Numbered from the stretch's first letter, positions 1 through 8,713 are shown. The stretch is 64,000 bases of DNA from Cyanobacterium aponinum PCC 10605 (GCF_000317675.1 NC_019776.1:3658001-3722000); one strand, 5' to 3'. A program made the numbers and translations. Notes: generated by a model not told the origin, from the sequence alone.

Positions 1-125
1 ATAGTAGCTTTAGCCACTGGCTTGAGTAAAGAAGCCACTGTTGGAGCGATAATCACCGCACCTACACCAATAGCAATAGTTTTAAGAGGGTCATTTTGGT
101 ACATATTTTTTATTTTATCTAGCAT
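1..125 (-). CDS. DUF5132-like small protein, partial (C-terminus outside window)
   Basis: The start codon is at 123-125 on the minus strand, with a strong ribosome binding site (AAGGAG) 6 bases before it. The visible 41 codons begin MLDKIKNMYQ and run into a glycine/alanine/valine-rich hydrophobic stretch ending in a KPVAKAT motif. This layout (short polar head, one hydrophobic helix, then KP-x-AK) is what I know from DUF5132 proteins and recurs in the gene at 1058-1279. It lies 76 bp downstream of feoA on the same strand, so the two are probably cotranscribed. Function unknown; a single-pass membrane protein linked to metal transport is an inference from position only. Confidence 0.6.
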   Translation of the reverse strand, partial: MLDKIKNMYQNDPLKTIAIGVGAVIIAPTVASLLKPVAKAT

Positions 126-201
126 TATTTTCTCCTTGCAAATTAACTTAGTAAATACTGATGAAAGTATCAATTAAAGAAGGTTATTGTTTTCCCTTAT
201 A

Positions 202-432
202 TTAGTCTTGAGAGACATAGATAATAGAAGCTGTTTCTTTATCTAAAGCAGTTCTACTTTTACCCACCGAAAGCACATAGGAAGGGAATTTACTTTCAAG
301 GGAAATATTGACTCCTTGAATCACCCCCATTGCCATCAAATGACGAATAATTCCTTCATCTTGGGTTTCTAATTTTGCAACTATAGCTTGTGAGCCTACT
401 TTTAAATCTGACAAAGGAAAATAATTCGACAT
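202..432 (-). CDS. feoA: FeoA family ferrous iron transport accessory protein
   Basis: This 76-residue protein has the FeoA SH3-like pattern: an N-terminal PLSDLKVG segment, a central R-H-L-M-A-M-G-V-I motif (residues 30-38) corresponding to the family's R-R-L-x-x-L-G, and a C-terminal strand ending in A-L-D-K-E-T-A. FeoA is a small cytoplasmic partner of the FeoB Fe(II) transporter. The FeoB genes are not adjacent but lie 2.8 kb away (3219-5268) on the same strand, upstream in transcription, with debris between. A DUF5132-like gene follows downstream. I looked for a Fur box upstream and saw no convincing one. Confidence 0.88.
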   Translation of the reverse strand: MSNYFPLSDLKVGSQAIVAKLETQDEGIIRHLMAMGVIQGVNISLESKFPSYVLSVGKSRTALDKETASIIYVSQD

Positions 433-1057
433 ATTAAACCTCTATTTGACAATAAAACAATTAATTATTCTTAATTGAATAGTGAAAATTATTAACTTCC
501 TCATATTCATAATAGCAATCTTTACTTTTTTGATCAATTATTTATTTTAACCTTTTGTTAACTATTTTTATCAGTAAAAAAATGTCACTTTTATTAATTT
601 TAAAAAATCACTTTACACATTCCATGACTAGAAAAATGTTTGTTGATGTAATTTTTCCTGATTCTCCTTCGATAGCTATCACTTTCTTGACAAAAATATA
701 GCTATATTTCTCACATTTTTTCCTTTCGAGTGAAAAACGATTATTTCAATAATAGATTTTTAAAGATTATGGTTCTTCAGAGTGTGGTTATGATAAATTA
801 ATAAAAAATAACTCCCATAACCCTTATTGAATAGTGTTTATAGTAAAATAAAAACTAAAAGTTTATAAATTATTATTTTATTATTTAATAATCCCCTCTT
901 GCCTCTTGCCTTTCAGCCTACCCTAACTAATAATTTACACGACGAGAAGTGATAGAGGCAAAATTATTAATTGTTAATTTTTATTAAGATATAATTTTAA
1001 TGCAAATATTATGCAATAATTCCTGAGAGGAAGTTTATTAGTTGTAAAGGTATTGTT
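433..1057. other. AT-rich spacer between feoA and a DUF5132-like gene
   Basis: This 625-bp spacer separates the divergent feoA and 1058-1279 genes and must hold both promoters. It contains one copy of the 189-bp MITE (771-959, listed separately). The rest is AT-rich with no open frame or tRNA-like structure that I can support. Confidence 0.6.
771..959 (+). mobile_element. ISL3-like MITE, copy 1
   Basis: A 189-bp sequence running from GGTTCTTCAGAG to a terminus close to GTGATAGAGCC (here GTGATAGAGGC). It matches, over its whole length and with few differences, the segments at 23362-23548 (inverted) and 55641-55827. It is flanked by a near-duplicated octamer, AAGATTAT on the left and AAAATTAT on the right. 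Ends of the form GG(C/T)TCT with 8-bp AT-rich duplications recall ISL3-family insertion sequences. It carries no transposase, so it would have to be moved in trans. Confidence 0.75.
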
Positions 1058-1279
1058 ATGGCTTTAGTACATTGGGATAAGTCGGTTTTAACATTACATC
1101 TGAAAGAAATGATGGAAGATCACCAAAAAGGCGATCGCACCGCTCTCTTGGGATTAGGTGCTATTGTTATGGGTACAGTATTCATTCCTGCTACTGTAAA
1201 GTTAGGTAAACCGTTATTGAAAAGTATGATCAAAAGTAGTTTATATCTTTCTTCTAGCATCAAAAAAAATCATTCTTAA
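1058..1279 (+). CDS. DUF5132-like small membrane protein
   Basis: A 73-residue protein with a polar N-terminal third (K/E/D/H-rich), then a hydrophobic segment (about residues 28-48: LLGLGAIVMGTVFIPATVKL) followed by GKPLLKSMIKS. The combination matches the DUF5132-like partial protein at 1-125. A purine-rich ribosome binding site (GAGAGG) lies some 25 bases upstream and is not ideally placed. It is divergent from feoA. The function is unknown. Presence of two such genes around feoA suggests a link to the iron transporter, but this is inference from neighbourhood. Confidence 0.6.
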   Translation: MALVHWDKSVLTLHLKEMMEDHQKGDRTALLGLGAIVMGTVFIPATVKLGKPLLKSMIKSSLYLSSSIKKNHS

Positions 1280-1510
1280 TTAAATCATCGTTATAAGTAA
1301 TAGATTTCAAAGAAAGAAGTAAATTTATTAGGATAAATTATTATTAAAATTTGGGCTTCCGTTACAAGAGGTAAGTGTTATTAACAACAGATGAGAAAAG
1401 GTAATTCTCATTTCGTCTTAGAATCCTACCTCGAATTTAACAGTTAATTTTTAGGTAGAGAGGTTATTAGCAGGGGTGCATTTGTGATAGTTAAAGGGAT
1501 TAAGTTATCG

Positions 1511-2113
1511 TTACCCCATGTTATGGACTCTCAAATGGGGTAATTGCCACCAAGGAAGAGAAGGATAGCGATGATGTTCTTGATGATAACTGAAATGATA
1601 ACAGGTAATTAAAGACAATAATATCGGTAAATGAAGACTCTTAATTGCACCTAAACTATATTGATTATCCTGATGATGACGATGGGGTAAAAAAGTCCCA
1701 AAAAAGAATAGTTGTAACGAACTAAAAATTAAAGGTAAAGCCCAAAATAAAAGTAAATTTAACCAGTGAATGTGAAAAAGATTAACAATTATTAAAATTA
1801 ATAAACATAGACGACACAAATTTAAAAAACTGACATATTTTCCCATAAATCTAAAATACCAAAAGCAAAAATTTGGGTTATGCTCATGAAAGTCTGGATC
1901 AAGACTCGTACCAGTGAAACGATGATGCAAATAATGTTTTTCCCTTAAATCTCTGAAAGATAACCCCCCATATAAAATTAAAGCTAAAGCTGCGATCGCA
2001 TCATTGATATTAAGATTGTAAGGAAAAAGAATACCGTGCATACCATCATGGGCAACGATAAACAAACCAGTGCAGTGTGGTCTGCTAATATCAAACTTGG
2101 TTTTTGGTATCAA
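1511..2113 (-). pseudogene. crtW: 5'-truncated CrtW-type beta-carotene ketolase
   Basis: The 200-residue frame holds the histidine clusters of CrtW diiron ketolases: HDGMH (residues 23-27), HYLHH (60-64), LPHRHH and YHQEHH-x-YPSLPWWQLP near the C-terminus. CrtW proteins are about 240-260 residues; the first 60-70, including the first membrane segments, are missing. Homology stops just before T-G-L-F-I (about position 2072), and the preceding residues of this frame are the antisense of the neighbouring gene remnant. The likely explanation is a deletion or rearrangement that removed the 5' end, leaving a non-functional ketolase. All histidine boxes remain, so decay is recent or the breakpoint is young. 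Confidence 0.75.
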
Positions 2114-2503
2114 TTAGGAAAATTTATGAAAGAAGAATGTCAAAATTTAAAACTAATTCCTCAACAGGGAATTTCCGAACCGGCAGAAGATGGTTATACT
2201 CAAATTAAAGTGACTGGAAAAGTTCAAACCCCTTGGTTTGGTGGTAACGTTGGTATGGATATTGCTTGGCGCTTTTTACTTAATCCTGAGAATAAAATCT
2301 TTTTTGTTGCGATTGACTTATTAGCATCTCCTAAAGAGTTATTAAATTTTATCCGTTAAGAGATTTCTATTGATAAATATACTGAAGGAATGTTAGTGTT
2401 TACTTTTGCTCAACTTTTAAAAGAGGGTTGGATTAGTTTGGAAGAATTAACTGGTTTAGACTCTGCAAAGTTAGGGAAAATTTCTTCTTTATCTAAGATG
2501 TAG
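2074..2503 (+). pseudogene. Unrecognised gene remnant with in-frame stop
   Basis: One plus-strand frame reads from about 2088 to a TAA at 2357-2359, then continues in the same frame for 47 more codons to a TAG at 2501-2503 (ending LGKISSLSKM). Both halves look like protein: the first contains TPWFGGNVGMDIAWRF, the second MLVFTFAQLLKEGWISLEEL. I do not recognise the family. The 5' end abuts the truncation point of crtW on the other strand, so both genes seem to have lost their starts in one rearrangement. A start at 2036 would be antisense to crtW and is not believed. Confidence 0.5.
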
Positions 2504-2544
2504 GCTTGAGGTTTTAGGGGTAATAATTACATCAAGATGCAATT

Positions 2545-2985
2545 TCATTTTTTGAGACAGTATTTAAGTTTTTTTCTGACTAAATAATAAACCACATCAT
2601 AACTAACTTGAATTTGAAACTCTTGATTTAACCAGTGTTGAATGTCTTTATAAGTTTTAAAATCGGGAGTTTCTCTCAGTTTTTTCGTTAATATTTTGAT
2701 GACACTATCGGAAATAATTGATTTTCTGCCTCCGCTATTTTTATCTTTTTTATCTCTTAAAAATTTTTGTATTCCTTCTTGTTGATAACATCTTAACCAC
2801 CATTGAATTGTTACCCGATGTTTCCCCACTATTTGGGCTACTTCTGTGATGGTTTTTACTTGTTTACTTTTGAGTAGATATAAAACTTGGATTTTCTGAA
2901 AGTTATCAGAAGTTTTTTGCTCGTTTAATAAGGTTTTTAAAGTTGCGATCGACTCTATAATATTAACTTGAGAAACTCCTGACAT
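2545..2985 (-). mobile_element. IS630-like transposase N-terminal fragment
   Basis: The 146-residue protein has the two helix-turn-helix region of IS630/Tc1-type transposases: TEVAQIVGKHRVTIQWWLRCYQ (about residues 52-73), then a GGRKS linker and a second HTH ending in SYDVVYYLVRKKLK. An intact transposase has about 330-350 residues with a DDE catalytic domain after this point. Here the frame stops after YCLKK and no DDE domain follows in any frame, because a different gene remnant begins. It is a dead fragment, and the debris between the two parts of the feo locus suggests repeated insertion there. Confidence 0.7.
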
Positions 2986-3180
2986 GAAACTATCTGTAAA
3001 ACGAATTTAACAAAATTGGGTTTTATCTTTATAGACAATGGTTTTAACTTGCACTTACAACTAGGAATTATTAACAATTACTTGTTACAAAACTTAATAT
3101 TTAGTTCGTAGGAGTTAAATGTTATCCAACTTAATAAACTTTCGCATTTTAAAACCGTACAACAGGTATTTTGCTTGTAA

Positions 3181-3210
3181 ATAAAAAAAAGTAAAACCCC
3201 TAAAGGGGTT
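3181..3210 (-). terminator. Rho-independent terminator of feoB
   Basis: On the minus strand, just after the FeoB C-terminal gene, a perfect 6-bp stem AACCCC/GGGGTT with a 4-base loop (3195-3210) is followed by a T-rich tract that includes eight consecutive T. This is a textbook intrinsic terminator and argues that feoB transcription does not continue to feoA. Confidence 0.85.
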
Positions 3211-3218
3211 AGGAAAAA

Positions 3219-4682
3219 TTAGATAGTGAGGTTAATAATATTTAAGCCTTGATTGACTAAATAACCAACGAAAAAGGCAAAGGGGAAAATAAAAGATACC
3301 ATTGCTAAAGTGGTTTTCCATCCTCTTTCTTTCAACATGACTTGAAATTGGGCGATACAGGGTAAAAACAGAGTTAAAATAATGGCACAAACCACCAATT
3401 GATTGCCCGTTAATCCTGCATTGCTTTGAATATCAAACAATCCTGCCGCACCATAGTCTCTTCGGAAAAATCCATATAGGAAAATAGGGGATACTTCTTC
3501 AGGTAAATCTAATGCAAGGGTAATAGGATTAATCCAACTAATGATTAAGTCAAATAAACCCGTTAATTTACCAAACCAAATAAGAATAGATGCGTAAATG
3601 AATAGGGGGATAATTTCCCAGAAATACCATTTCATTCTAATCACGGTTTTGGTGATAATATTTTCAATTTTGGGCATCCTCAAAGGAGGCACTTCCATAT
3701 AAAATTGAGCAGGTTTACCGGGTAAGAAACGAGAGGTTAAAAATCCTGCTAACAAAAATATACCTAAAACCACTACTGCCCATATTGACAAAGCAAGGGG
3801 ATTTTTTGCTAATAACCCTAAGATAACACCCCATTGAGCCGCACAGGGTATGGCTAGGGCAAGTAAGAAAGTAGCAATAATTCTCTCTCTTTTAGTTTCG
3901 AGGGTGCGAGTAACCACTGTTGCCATAGTATCACAGCCCAAGCCTAAAACAATAGGAATGACCGCTCTTCCTGATAATCCCATAGTTTTAAAAACTCTAT
4001 CTAACATGAGAGATAAACGAGGTAAATATCCTGTGTCTTCTAAAAGGGAAAACATAAGGAAATAAGTTGCAACAATGGGTAAAATAATCGCTGTAGCATA
4101 GCGAATACCTAGGGTGATGATACCGTAGTCATTGGCGAATAAGTCTTGAATTACTACCCATGGAAAAATTTGAGCAACGATATGATTAACAAAGGGGTTA
4201 ATATTCTCCTCGAAAAACCCTTCAATTAAATCAACTAATGTGCCTGCACCAAAGTTACCAACGAATTGATAAATTCCATAGTAAAGCACTAGGGCTAAAA
4301 TTGGAAATCCTGTGAGGGGATTAATCATCCATTGATGTAGTTTTTCTCCTATTCCTCTCTGACTATCGCTATTATCTTGCAATACTTGTTGTTCAATTTC
4401 TAAGGCTTTCTGTTGTCTAGTAAATGCGATCGCCTCTGTGATAGATTTACCTAATTGAGTTTGTACATCATAGATAATTTCTTCAATGGGAGAAATACTA
4501 GGTAAATATTTCTGTAAGTCTATAATTATTTCTCTATCTTCTTGAATAATTAGTAAAGCTAAACTACGACGAGAAATTAGATAATTTTTTTGTAAAAATA
4601 GTTCAGCTTCTTGTACTAATAAATCTTCGATTTTTGCTAAACCTTTTTCAATAATGTTAGGGTAATTAATATTAGCTGACAT
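3219..4682 (-). CDS. feoB: Split FeoB, membrane permease part
   Basis: A 487-residue protein covering the part of FeoB after the G domain. Residues 1-110 form the helical GDI-like linker (QKNYLISRRSLALLIIQED resembles the usual ISRRW-x-A-L-x-L-L-E-x-D segment). Then come several membrane segments with FeoB gate motifs: LPRLSLMLDRVFKTMGLSGRAVIPI, LGLGCDTMATVVTR, IPCAAQ and FFRRDYGAAGLF. It moves Fe(II) into the cell. It overlaps the G-domain gene (4672-5268) by 11 bp, so the pair is probably translationally coupled. The break falls exactly between the G domain and the helical domain, which looks like a stable split, not a random frameshift. Confidence 0.9.
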   Translation of the reverse strand: MSANINYPNIIEKGLAKIEDLLVQEAELFLQKNYLISRRSLALLIIQEDREIIIDLQKYLPSISPIEEIIYDVQTQLGKSITEAIAFTRQQKALEIEQQVLQDNSDSQRGIGEKLHQWMINPLTGFPILALVLYYGIYQFVGNFGAGTLVDLIEGFFEENINPFVNHIVAQIFPWVVIQDLFANDYGIITLGIRYATAIILPIVATYFLMFSLLEDTGYLPRLSLMLDRVFKTMGLSGRAVIPIVLGLGCDTMATVVTRTLETKRERIIATFLLALAIPCAAQWGVILGLLAKNPLALSIWAVVVLGIFLLAGFLTSRFLPGKPAQFYMEVPPLRMPKIENIITKTVIRMKWYFWEIIPLFIYASILIWFGKLTGLFDLIISWINPITLALDLPEEVSPIFLYGFFRRDYGAAGLFDIQSNAGLTGNQLVVCAIILTLFLPCIAQFQVMLKERGWKTTLAMVSFIFPFAFFVGYLVNQGLNIINLTI

Positions 4683-5268
4683 AACTCAAAATTCTCCGTT
4701 TTAACTGATCTAATCCAAAGCCGGTAGCGGCGGACATTTTAATTACAGGAATTCCCAATTCATCTTCTAAAGTAAGGGGATCGATTTTTATTTTTAATTT
4801 CTCCGCTTCATCGATCATATTCACTGCTAATAAAGTAGGAAAGCCAGCTTCAATTAACTGAAAAGTAAGGGTTAACATTCGGGCTAAATTTTTGGCTTCA
4901 ACTACATGAATAGCAAGAGATAAAGAGTCTTGTAATAGCAAATCTCTAGCTACTCTTTCTTCTTCGGTGATAGGCAGTAAAGAATACATCCCCGGAGTAT
5001 CAATAATGGAAAAATAATCATTATCTATCTGAAATTTTCCGTGGGAAATTTCTACCGTTGTGCCGGGATAATTAGATATATCCACATAAATACCAGTTAA
5101 GGCATTAAATAAGACACTTTTTCCCACATTTGGCATTCCTACTAAAGCAATTTTTCCCGTAGTTTCTCTCTCAATAGTTTGAGTCTTTTTTTTCTTAAAT
5201 AAAGATGTAAACCAATTATTTTTGCTGTGAGAATGACAAGTTGTGCTTTGACATTGATGACAGTTCAT
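4672..5268 (-). CDS. feoB: Split FeoB, GTPase domain part
   Basis: A 198-residue GTPase with all FeoB G motifs: G1 GMPNVGKS (about residues 43-50), G2 near YPGTT, G3 DTPGMYSLLP, G4 NMIDEAEK and G5 SAATGFG. It has an extra N-terminal stretch of about 35 residues that is Cys/His rich (two CxxC-like pairs within MNCHQCQSTTCHSH) and lacks any membrane segment. That stretch could bind metal; this is inference. It is the first gene of the feoB pair and overlaps the permease part by 11 bp. Usual bacterial FeoB is a single chain of 700-800 residues. Confidence 0.9.
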   Translation of the reverse strand: MNCHQCQSTTCHSHSKNNWFTSLFKKKKTQTIERETTGKIALVGMPNVGKSVLFNALTGIYVDISNYPGTTVEISHGKFQIDNDYFSIIDTPGMYSLLPITEEERVARDLLLQDSLSLAIHVVEAKNLARMLTLTFQLIEAGFPTLLAVNMIDEAEKLKIKIDPLTLEDELGIPVIKMSAATGFGLDQLKRRILSYVS

Positions 5269-5709
5269 TTTATTTCTTTGCCTCGCAATTTCGACTTTTC
5301 GTCTTAAAATTTGGTATAGTTTTTCTTCGATAATAACTACAGTATTTTTATTTTTTTGTTTCCTAGTTAGTCTATTTTTACTATTTTTGATTCAGACAAT
5401 TTTCAATAGTTATTATGGTTATTTTTCAATGTTTATATTTTAGATCAGTTGAAAAATCTTTTCAAGAGTTGTTGCAATTTTTTATCATTTATTTTCTGTA
5501 AAAATAACTTGTAAGCGATGAAGCGATGATAGGTATTGGGATTCAGGCAATAAACTTTTTTTTGGAAGGAAGTTGGGTAAGAAGCAAGAGTGAGGAAAAT
5601 TAATTATTTCTCCATAGATAATTAATTCATCTTTATGTTTATGACTATTGCCCATTCACCACTTACACCAGTAAACTTATGAGCAAACCTGATTTAGTTT
5701 TTATAGAAT
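5269..5709. other. AT-rich spacer upstream of feoB
   Basis: A 440-bp AT-rich spacer between the divergent feoB G-domain gene and the DUF1499 gene. It must hold both promoters. I see no repeat module, no RNA-like fold and no clear Fur-box palindrome in it. Confidence 0.5.
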
Positions 5710-6210
5710 ATGTCTGCACTCATTTCCTTTTTTTGTTCGGTCATTATCGCATTATCCTTGCTTTTTCCTCTTTCATGGGAAAAATCTGCAATGGCTTCTA
5801 TTTTCCATTTTGAGGGGAGTGTGCCTACGGATTTAGGGGTAACAGATGGCAAATTAAAACAATGTCCTCCTTCTCCTAATTGTGTTGTTAGTCAAACAGA
5901 GGATGAAACTCACTACATCAAACCGTTAAAGTATAACAGCGATCGCACTTCTGCTTACAATAACTTTCTCAAAATCCTTTCTGTTGTACCTGATACTGTG
6001 ATAGTAGAAAAAACAGATGATTATATCCGTACAGAATCAAGAAGTAAAATTATGGGCTTTGTGGATGATGCCGAATTTTATTTTCCTGAAGATGAAAAAG
6101 TAGTACAATGGCGATCAGCTTCTCGTTTAGGAGAGTCTGATTTAGGGGTGAATCGTCGTCGCTTAGAGCAAATTCGCCTTGCGTTTAGTGACTTAACGGT
6201 AAACAATTAA
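5710..6210 (+). CDS. DUF1499 domain protein, exported
   Basis: The 166-residue protein starts with a signal peptide-like hydrophobic stretch (residues 4-29, ending near SAMA). The mature part carries the DUF1499 hallmarks: CPPSPNCVVSQ (residues 52-62), a two-cysteine CxxxxxC motif, and a late FVDDAEFYF plus RSASRLGESDLGVNRRR segment. DUF1499 proteins are common in cyanobacteria and plastids and have no agreed function. The gene is followed by a short heptad repeat array before the phosphohexomutase gene. Confidence 0.8.
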   Translation: MSALISFFCSVIIALSLLFPLSWEKSAMASIFHFEGSVPTDLGVTDGKLKQCPPSPNCVVSQTEDETHYIKPLKYNSDRTSAYNNFLKILSVVPDTVIVEKTDDYIRTESRSKIMGFVDDAEFYFPEDEKVVQWRSASRLGESDLGVNRRRLEQIRLAFSDLTVNN

Positions 6211-6320
6211 AAGGTTTCAGGTGTCAGGTGGCAGGTGTCAGGTTTCAGGTGTTAGTTTTTATCCCTACTCCCCTACTTTTAAAAACTCCCTACTCATTAC
6301 TCGTTACTCATTACTTAAAA
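6211..6320. repeat. Heptad repeat array and short tandem repeats
   Basis: The spacer starts with about six tandem 7-bp units of the type AGGTTTC/AGGTGTC/AGGTGGC, followed by CTCATTACTCGTTACTCATT repeats. The same vocabulary recurs in some sixteen other spacers of this window. One reading frame crosses the array and fuses to the next gene, but those codons are repeat-derived. Confidence 0.85.
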
Positions 6321-6322
6321 TC

Positions 6323-7759
6323 ATGGCTTTTACAGTAAATCCGATCAAATTTGGCACAGACGGTTGGCGCGGTGTCATTGCCGCCGATTTCACCTTTGAG
6401 CGAGTGGCAAAATTAGCACCTTTGTCGGCTCATGTTTTACGGGAATATAACCCCAATTCTAATTTAATGATTGTAGGATTCGATCGCCGTTTTTTAGCGG
6501 AAGATTTTGCGAAGTTGGCGGCGGATAGCTTACAGGAAGCTGGTTTTGATGTGTTATTATCAGACAGTTTTGCTCCAACTCCTGCTTTTAGTTGGGCGGC
6601 GAAGGAGAAAAACGCCTTAGGTGCTTTAGTTTTAACCGCTAGTCATAATCCTGCGAAATACTTAGGCTTAAAGGTAAAAGGAGCTTTTGGCGGTTCTGTC
6701 ACTGAAGATGTAACTCAGAAAATCGAAGCCTTAATCCCTAGGGATGAAACTATTACTAGCAGTAAAGAAGGTAACATAACATTATTTGATCCTTGGGAAA
6801 GTTACTGTCAACAATTAAGTTCTCAAGTCAATGTTAATATTATCAGAGATGCGATCGCATCTGGTAAGTTAAAAATATTTGTGGACGTGATGCACGGTGC
6901 GGCTTCTGGGGGGCTACGTCGTTTATTAGGCTGTGATATAGAAGAAATTAACGCTAATAGAGATCCCCTTTTCGATGGTGGTGCACCCGAACCCTTACCT
7001 CGTTATATCTCTGAATTATTCCGTAGAGTCAAAGAAGATGCTAAAGATAACCCTCATAGGTTGCGAATGGGCTTAGTCTTCGATGGAGATTGCGATCGCA
7101 TCGCCGCAATTGATGGACAGGGAAACTTTTGTAGTACGCAAATTTTGATTCCCGTTTTAATTGAGCATTTAGCCCAAAGAAAAGGAATGAAGGGGGAAAT
7201 TGTCAAAACGGTGAGCGGATCAGACTTAATACCCAAAATAGCCCAGTTTATGAATATTCCCATCTCCGAGACTGCGATCGGTTATAAATACATTGCAGAA
7301 AGAATGTTACAAAATCAAGTTTTAGTGGGGGGAGAAGAATCAGGAGGAGTGGGTTACAGTAACCACATCCCCGAAAGGGATGCTTTGTTATCTGCTTTAT
7401 ATGTCCTTGAAGCAGTGGTAGAATCAGGAAAAGACATCAGTGACTTATATAATAACCTCCGTCAACAAGTCAATTTTACCTCAGAGTACGATCGCATCGA
7501 CCTACCCTTAAAAAACTTAGAACAAAAAAACCTATTACAACAGAGACTTTCAGACAATCCCCTCACAGAAATAGCGGGAAAGAAAGTAATCGATTGCCTT
7601 GCCATTGACGGCTATAAATATCGTCTTGAAGATAGCAGTTGGCTATTAATTCGTTTTAGTGGTACTGAACCATTATTACGTTTATATTCAGAAGCACCTA
7701 CTTTAAAGATAGTCCAAGAAAATCTCCATTGGGCAAAAGAATGGGCAACGAAAGGATAA
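6323..7759 (+). CDS. Phosphoglucomutase/phosphomannomutase family protein
   Basis: A 478-residue alpha-D-phosphohexomutase. The active serine lies in TASHNP (residues about 104-109), the metal loop is DGDCDR (about 254-259), the sugar loop is GGEESGG, and a C-terminal phosphate loop RFSGTEPLLR is present. I start it at ATG 6323 (MAFTVNPIKFGTDGWRG), because an open frame extending to 6221 would translate the heptad repeat. It resembles the second cyanobacterial mutase type (Synechocystis Slr1334, reported as a glucose-1,6-bisphosphate-forming enzyme). The exact substrate cannot be decided here. Confidence 0.88.
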   Translation: MAFTVNPIKFGTDGWRGVIAADFTFERVAKLAPLSAHVLREYNPNSNLMIVGFDRRFLAEDFAKLAADSLQEAGFDVLLSDSFAPTPAFSWAAKEKNALGALVLTASHNPAKYLGLKVKGAFGGSVTEDVTQKIEALIPRDETITSSKEGNITLFDPWESYCQQLSSQVNVNIIRDAIASGKLKIFVDVMHGAASGGLRRLLGCDIEEINANRDPLFDGGAPEPLPRYISELFRRVKEDAKDNPHRLRMGLVFDGDCDRIAAIDGQGNFCSTQILIPVLIEHLAQRKGMKGEIVKTVSGSDLIPKIAQFMNIPISETAIGYKYIAERMLQNQVLVGGEESGGVGYSNHIPERDALLSALYVLEAVVESGKDISDLYNNLRQQVNFTSEYDRIDLPLKNLEQKNLLQQRLSDNPLTEIAGKKVIDCLAIDGYKYRLEDSSWLLIRFSGTEPLLRLYSEAPTLKIVQENLHWAKEWATKG

Positions 7760-7789
7760 AAATAGCTTGATTTTGGGGTTTTGATGGTT

Positions 7790-7945
7790 TGAGTAAGATG
7801 TTTAGGAGATGAGGGGATGGGGGGAGAGGTGGCAGGTATCAGGTTGCAGGTGTCAGGTTTAGGGGAGTAATGAGTAATTATCAACTATCAACTATCAACT
7901 ATTCACTATTCACTATTCACTAATTGCCTTTTGCCCTTTTAACTT
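7790..7945. repeat. Heptad and short tandem repeat spacer
   Basis: Contains GGCAGGT/ATCAGGT/TGCAGGT/GTCAGGT heptads followed by CAACTATCAACTATTCACTATT units. It lies between two convergent genes and shares its modules with the other spacers listed here. No gene is visible. Confidence 0.8.
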
Positions 7946-7954
7946 TGACTTTGC

Positions 7955-8713
7955 CTACTTGGTAATAACTATCTTTTCTCCGGGTTGAGGCTCAATAACA
8001 TTTACAAATAAGTTAGCCTCTTTTAACAAATTACGCAGTCTTTCAATAGTCCCGTCAGGCTTTAAAAGATTGACCAATAAACCGTCAAAATCTATATCTC
8101 CTCCTGCGGCAGTGGAAAGAATATATTGAGGATTCAGCCAACGGCAGACTTCTACAGCAGTTTCTTGACCTTTAATAACAGGACCAAGGAAAGGGATTTT
8201 GATGTTAGTTAGAGGAGTAATAATTGTGGTAATTGATTCTTGTTTTTGTAAATTGGGAGAGTGAAAGCCATGAGGTTCATAATAAATAGATTCCCCAGTC
8301 ACTAAATCTCTGAGAATATACCCGTTTTCTATTACACCTGGCCCAACGGGAGAACCTGCGATCGCATCTATTTGAATTTTATCATTAAAAATGTAGCTTT
8401 CATTATGCTTAAGAGTAGTGATATTGGTATAGCCTAAATCTTGACAGACTTTTCCCGCATTTACCGAAGCCACAACAGGTAAATTATGATCCAAAACTTT
8501 TAAAGTAGGGGGATGAGCATGATCTTCTAAACCCTGAGAAAGAAGAATAAAATCAATATTGTCAGGAATAGGGCGAGAAGTTTTCTTTTTTCCTTCTAAT
8601 AACCATTTAAGATTACCGAAAACTAAAGAACCAACTAACCAAGGATCAAGTAAAATCCTCGTGTTGGACATTTCAATCAGCCATGAATTGCTATCTAACC
8701 AAGTTAATTGCAT
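7955..8713 (-). CDS. MBL-fold protein with degenerate metal site
   Basis: A 252-residue protein of the UlaG-like metallo-beta-lactamase fold, starting with MQLTWLDSNSWLIE and an LLDPWL strand. The normal HxHxDH metal motif is replaced by SQGLEDHAH (about residues 59-67): the DH pair and a later His remain, but the first two His are Gln and Leu-like positions. Similar SQG-x-DDHAH motifs are known in a cyanobacterial/plastid branch of the family. Hydrolase activity is therefore uncertain. The gene is divergent from the cyn operon, and the symmetric NtcA-type box at 8824-8837 lies in the shared promoter region. Confidence 0.8.
   Translation of the reverse strand: MQLTWLDSNSWLIEMSNTRILLDPWLVGSLVFGNLKWLLEGKKKTSRPIPDNIDFILLSQGLEDHAHPPTLKVLDHNLPVVASVNAGKVCQDLGYTNITTLKHNESYIFNDKIQIDAIAGSPVGPGVIENGYILRDLVTGESIYYEPHGFHSPNLQKQESITTIITPLTNIKIPFLGPVIKGQETAVEVCRWLNPQYILSTAAGGDIDFDGLLVNLLKPDGTIERLRNLLKEANLFVNVIEPQPGEKIVITK

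Noticed and set aside
433-560. Fur box upstream of feoA
   Set aside because: AT-rich bases only; no palindrome close to the 19-bp consensus.
2036-2087. Start of the unknown remnant at 2036
   Set aside because: This part is antisense to the crtW coding sequence and carries no independent signal.
6221-6322. N-terminal extension of the phosphohexomutase frame
   Set aside because: These codons translate heptad and short tandem repeats; the family start is at 6323.
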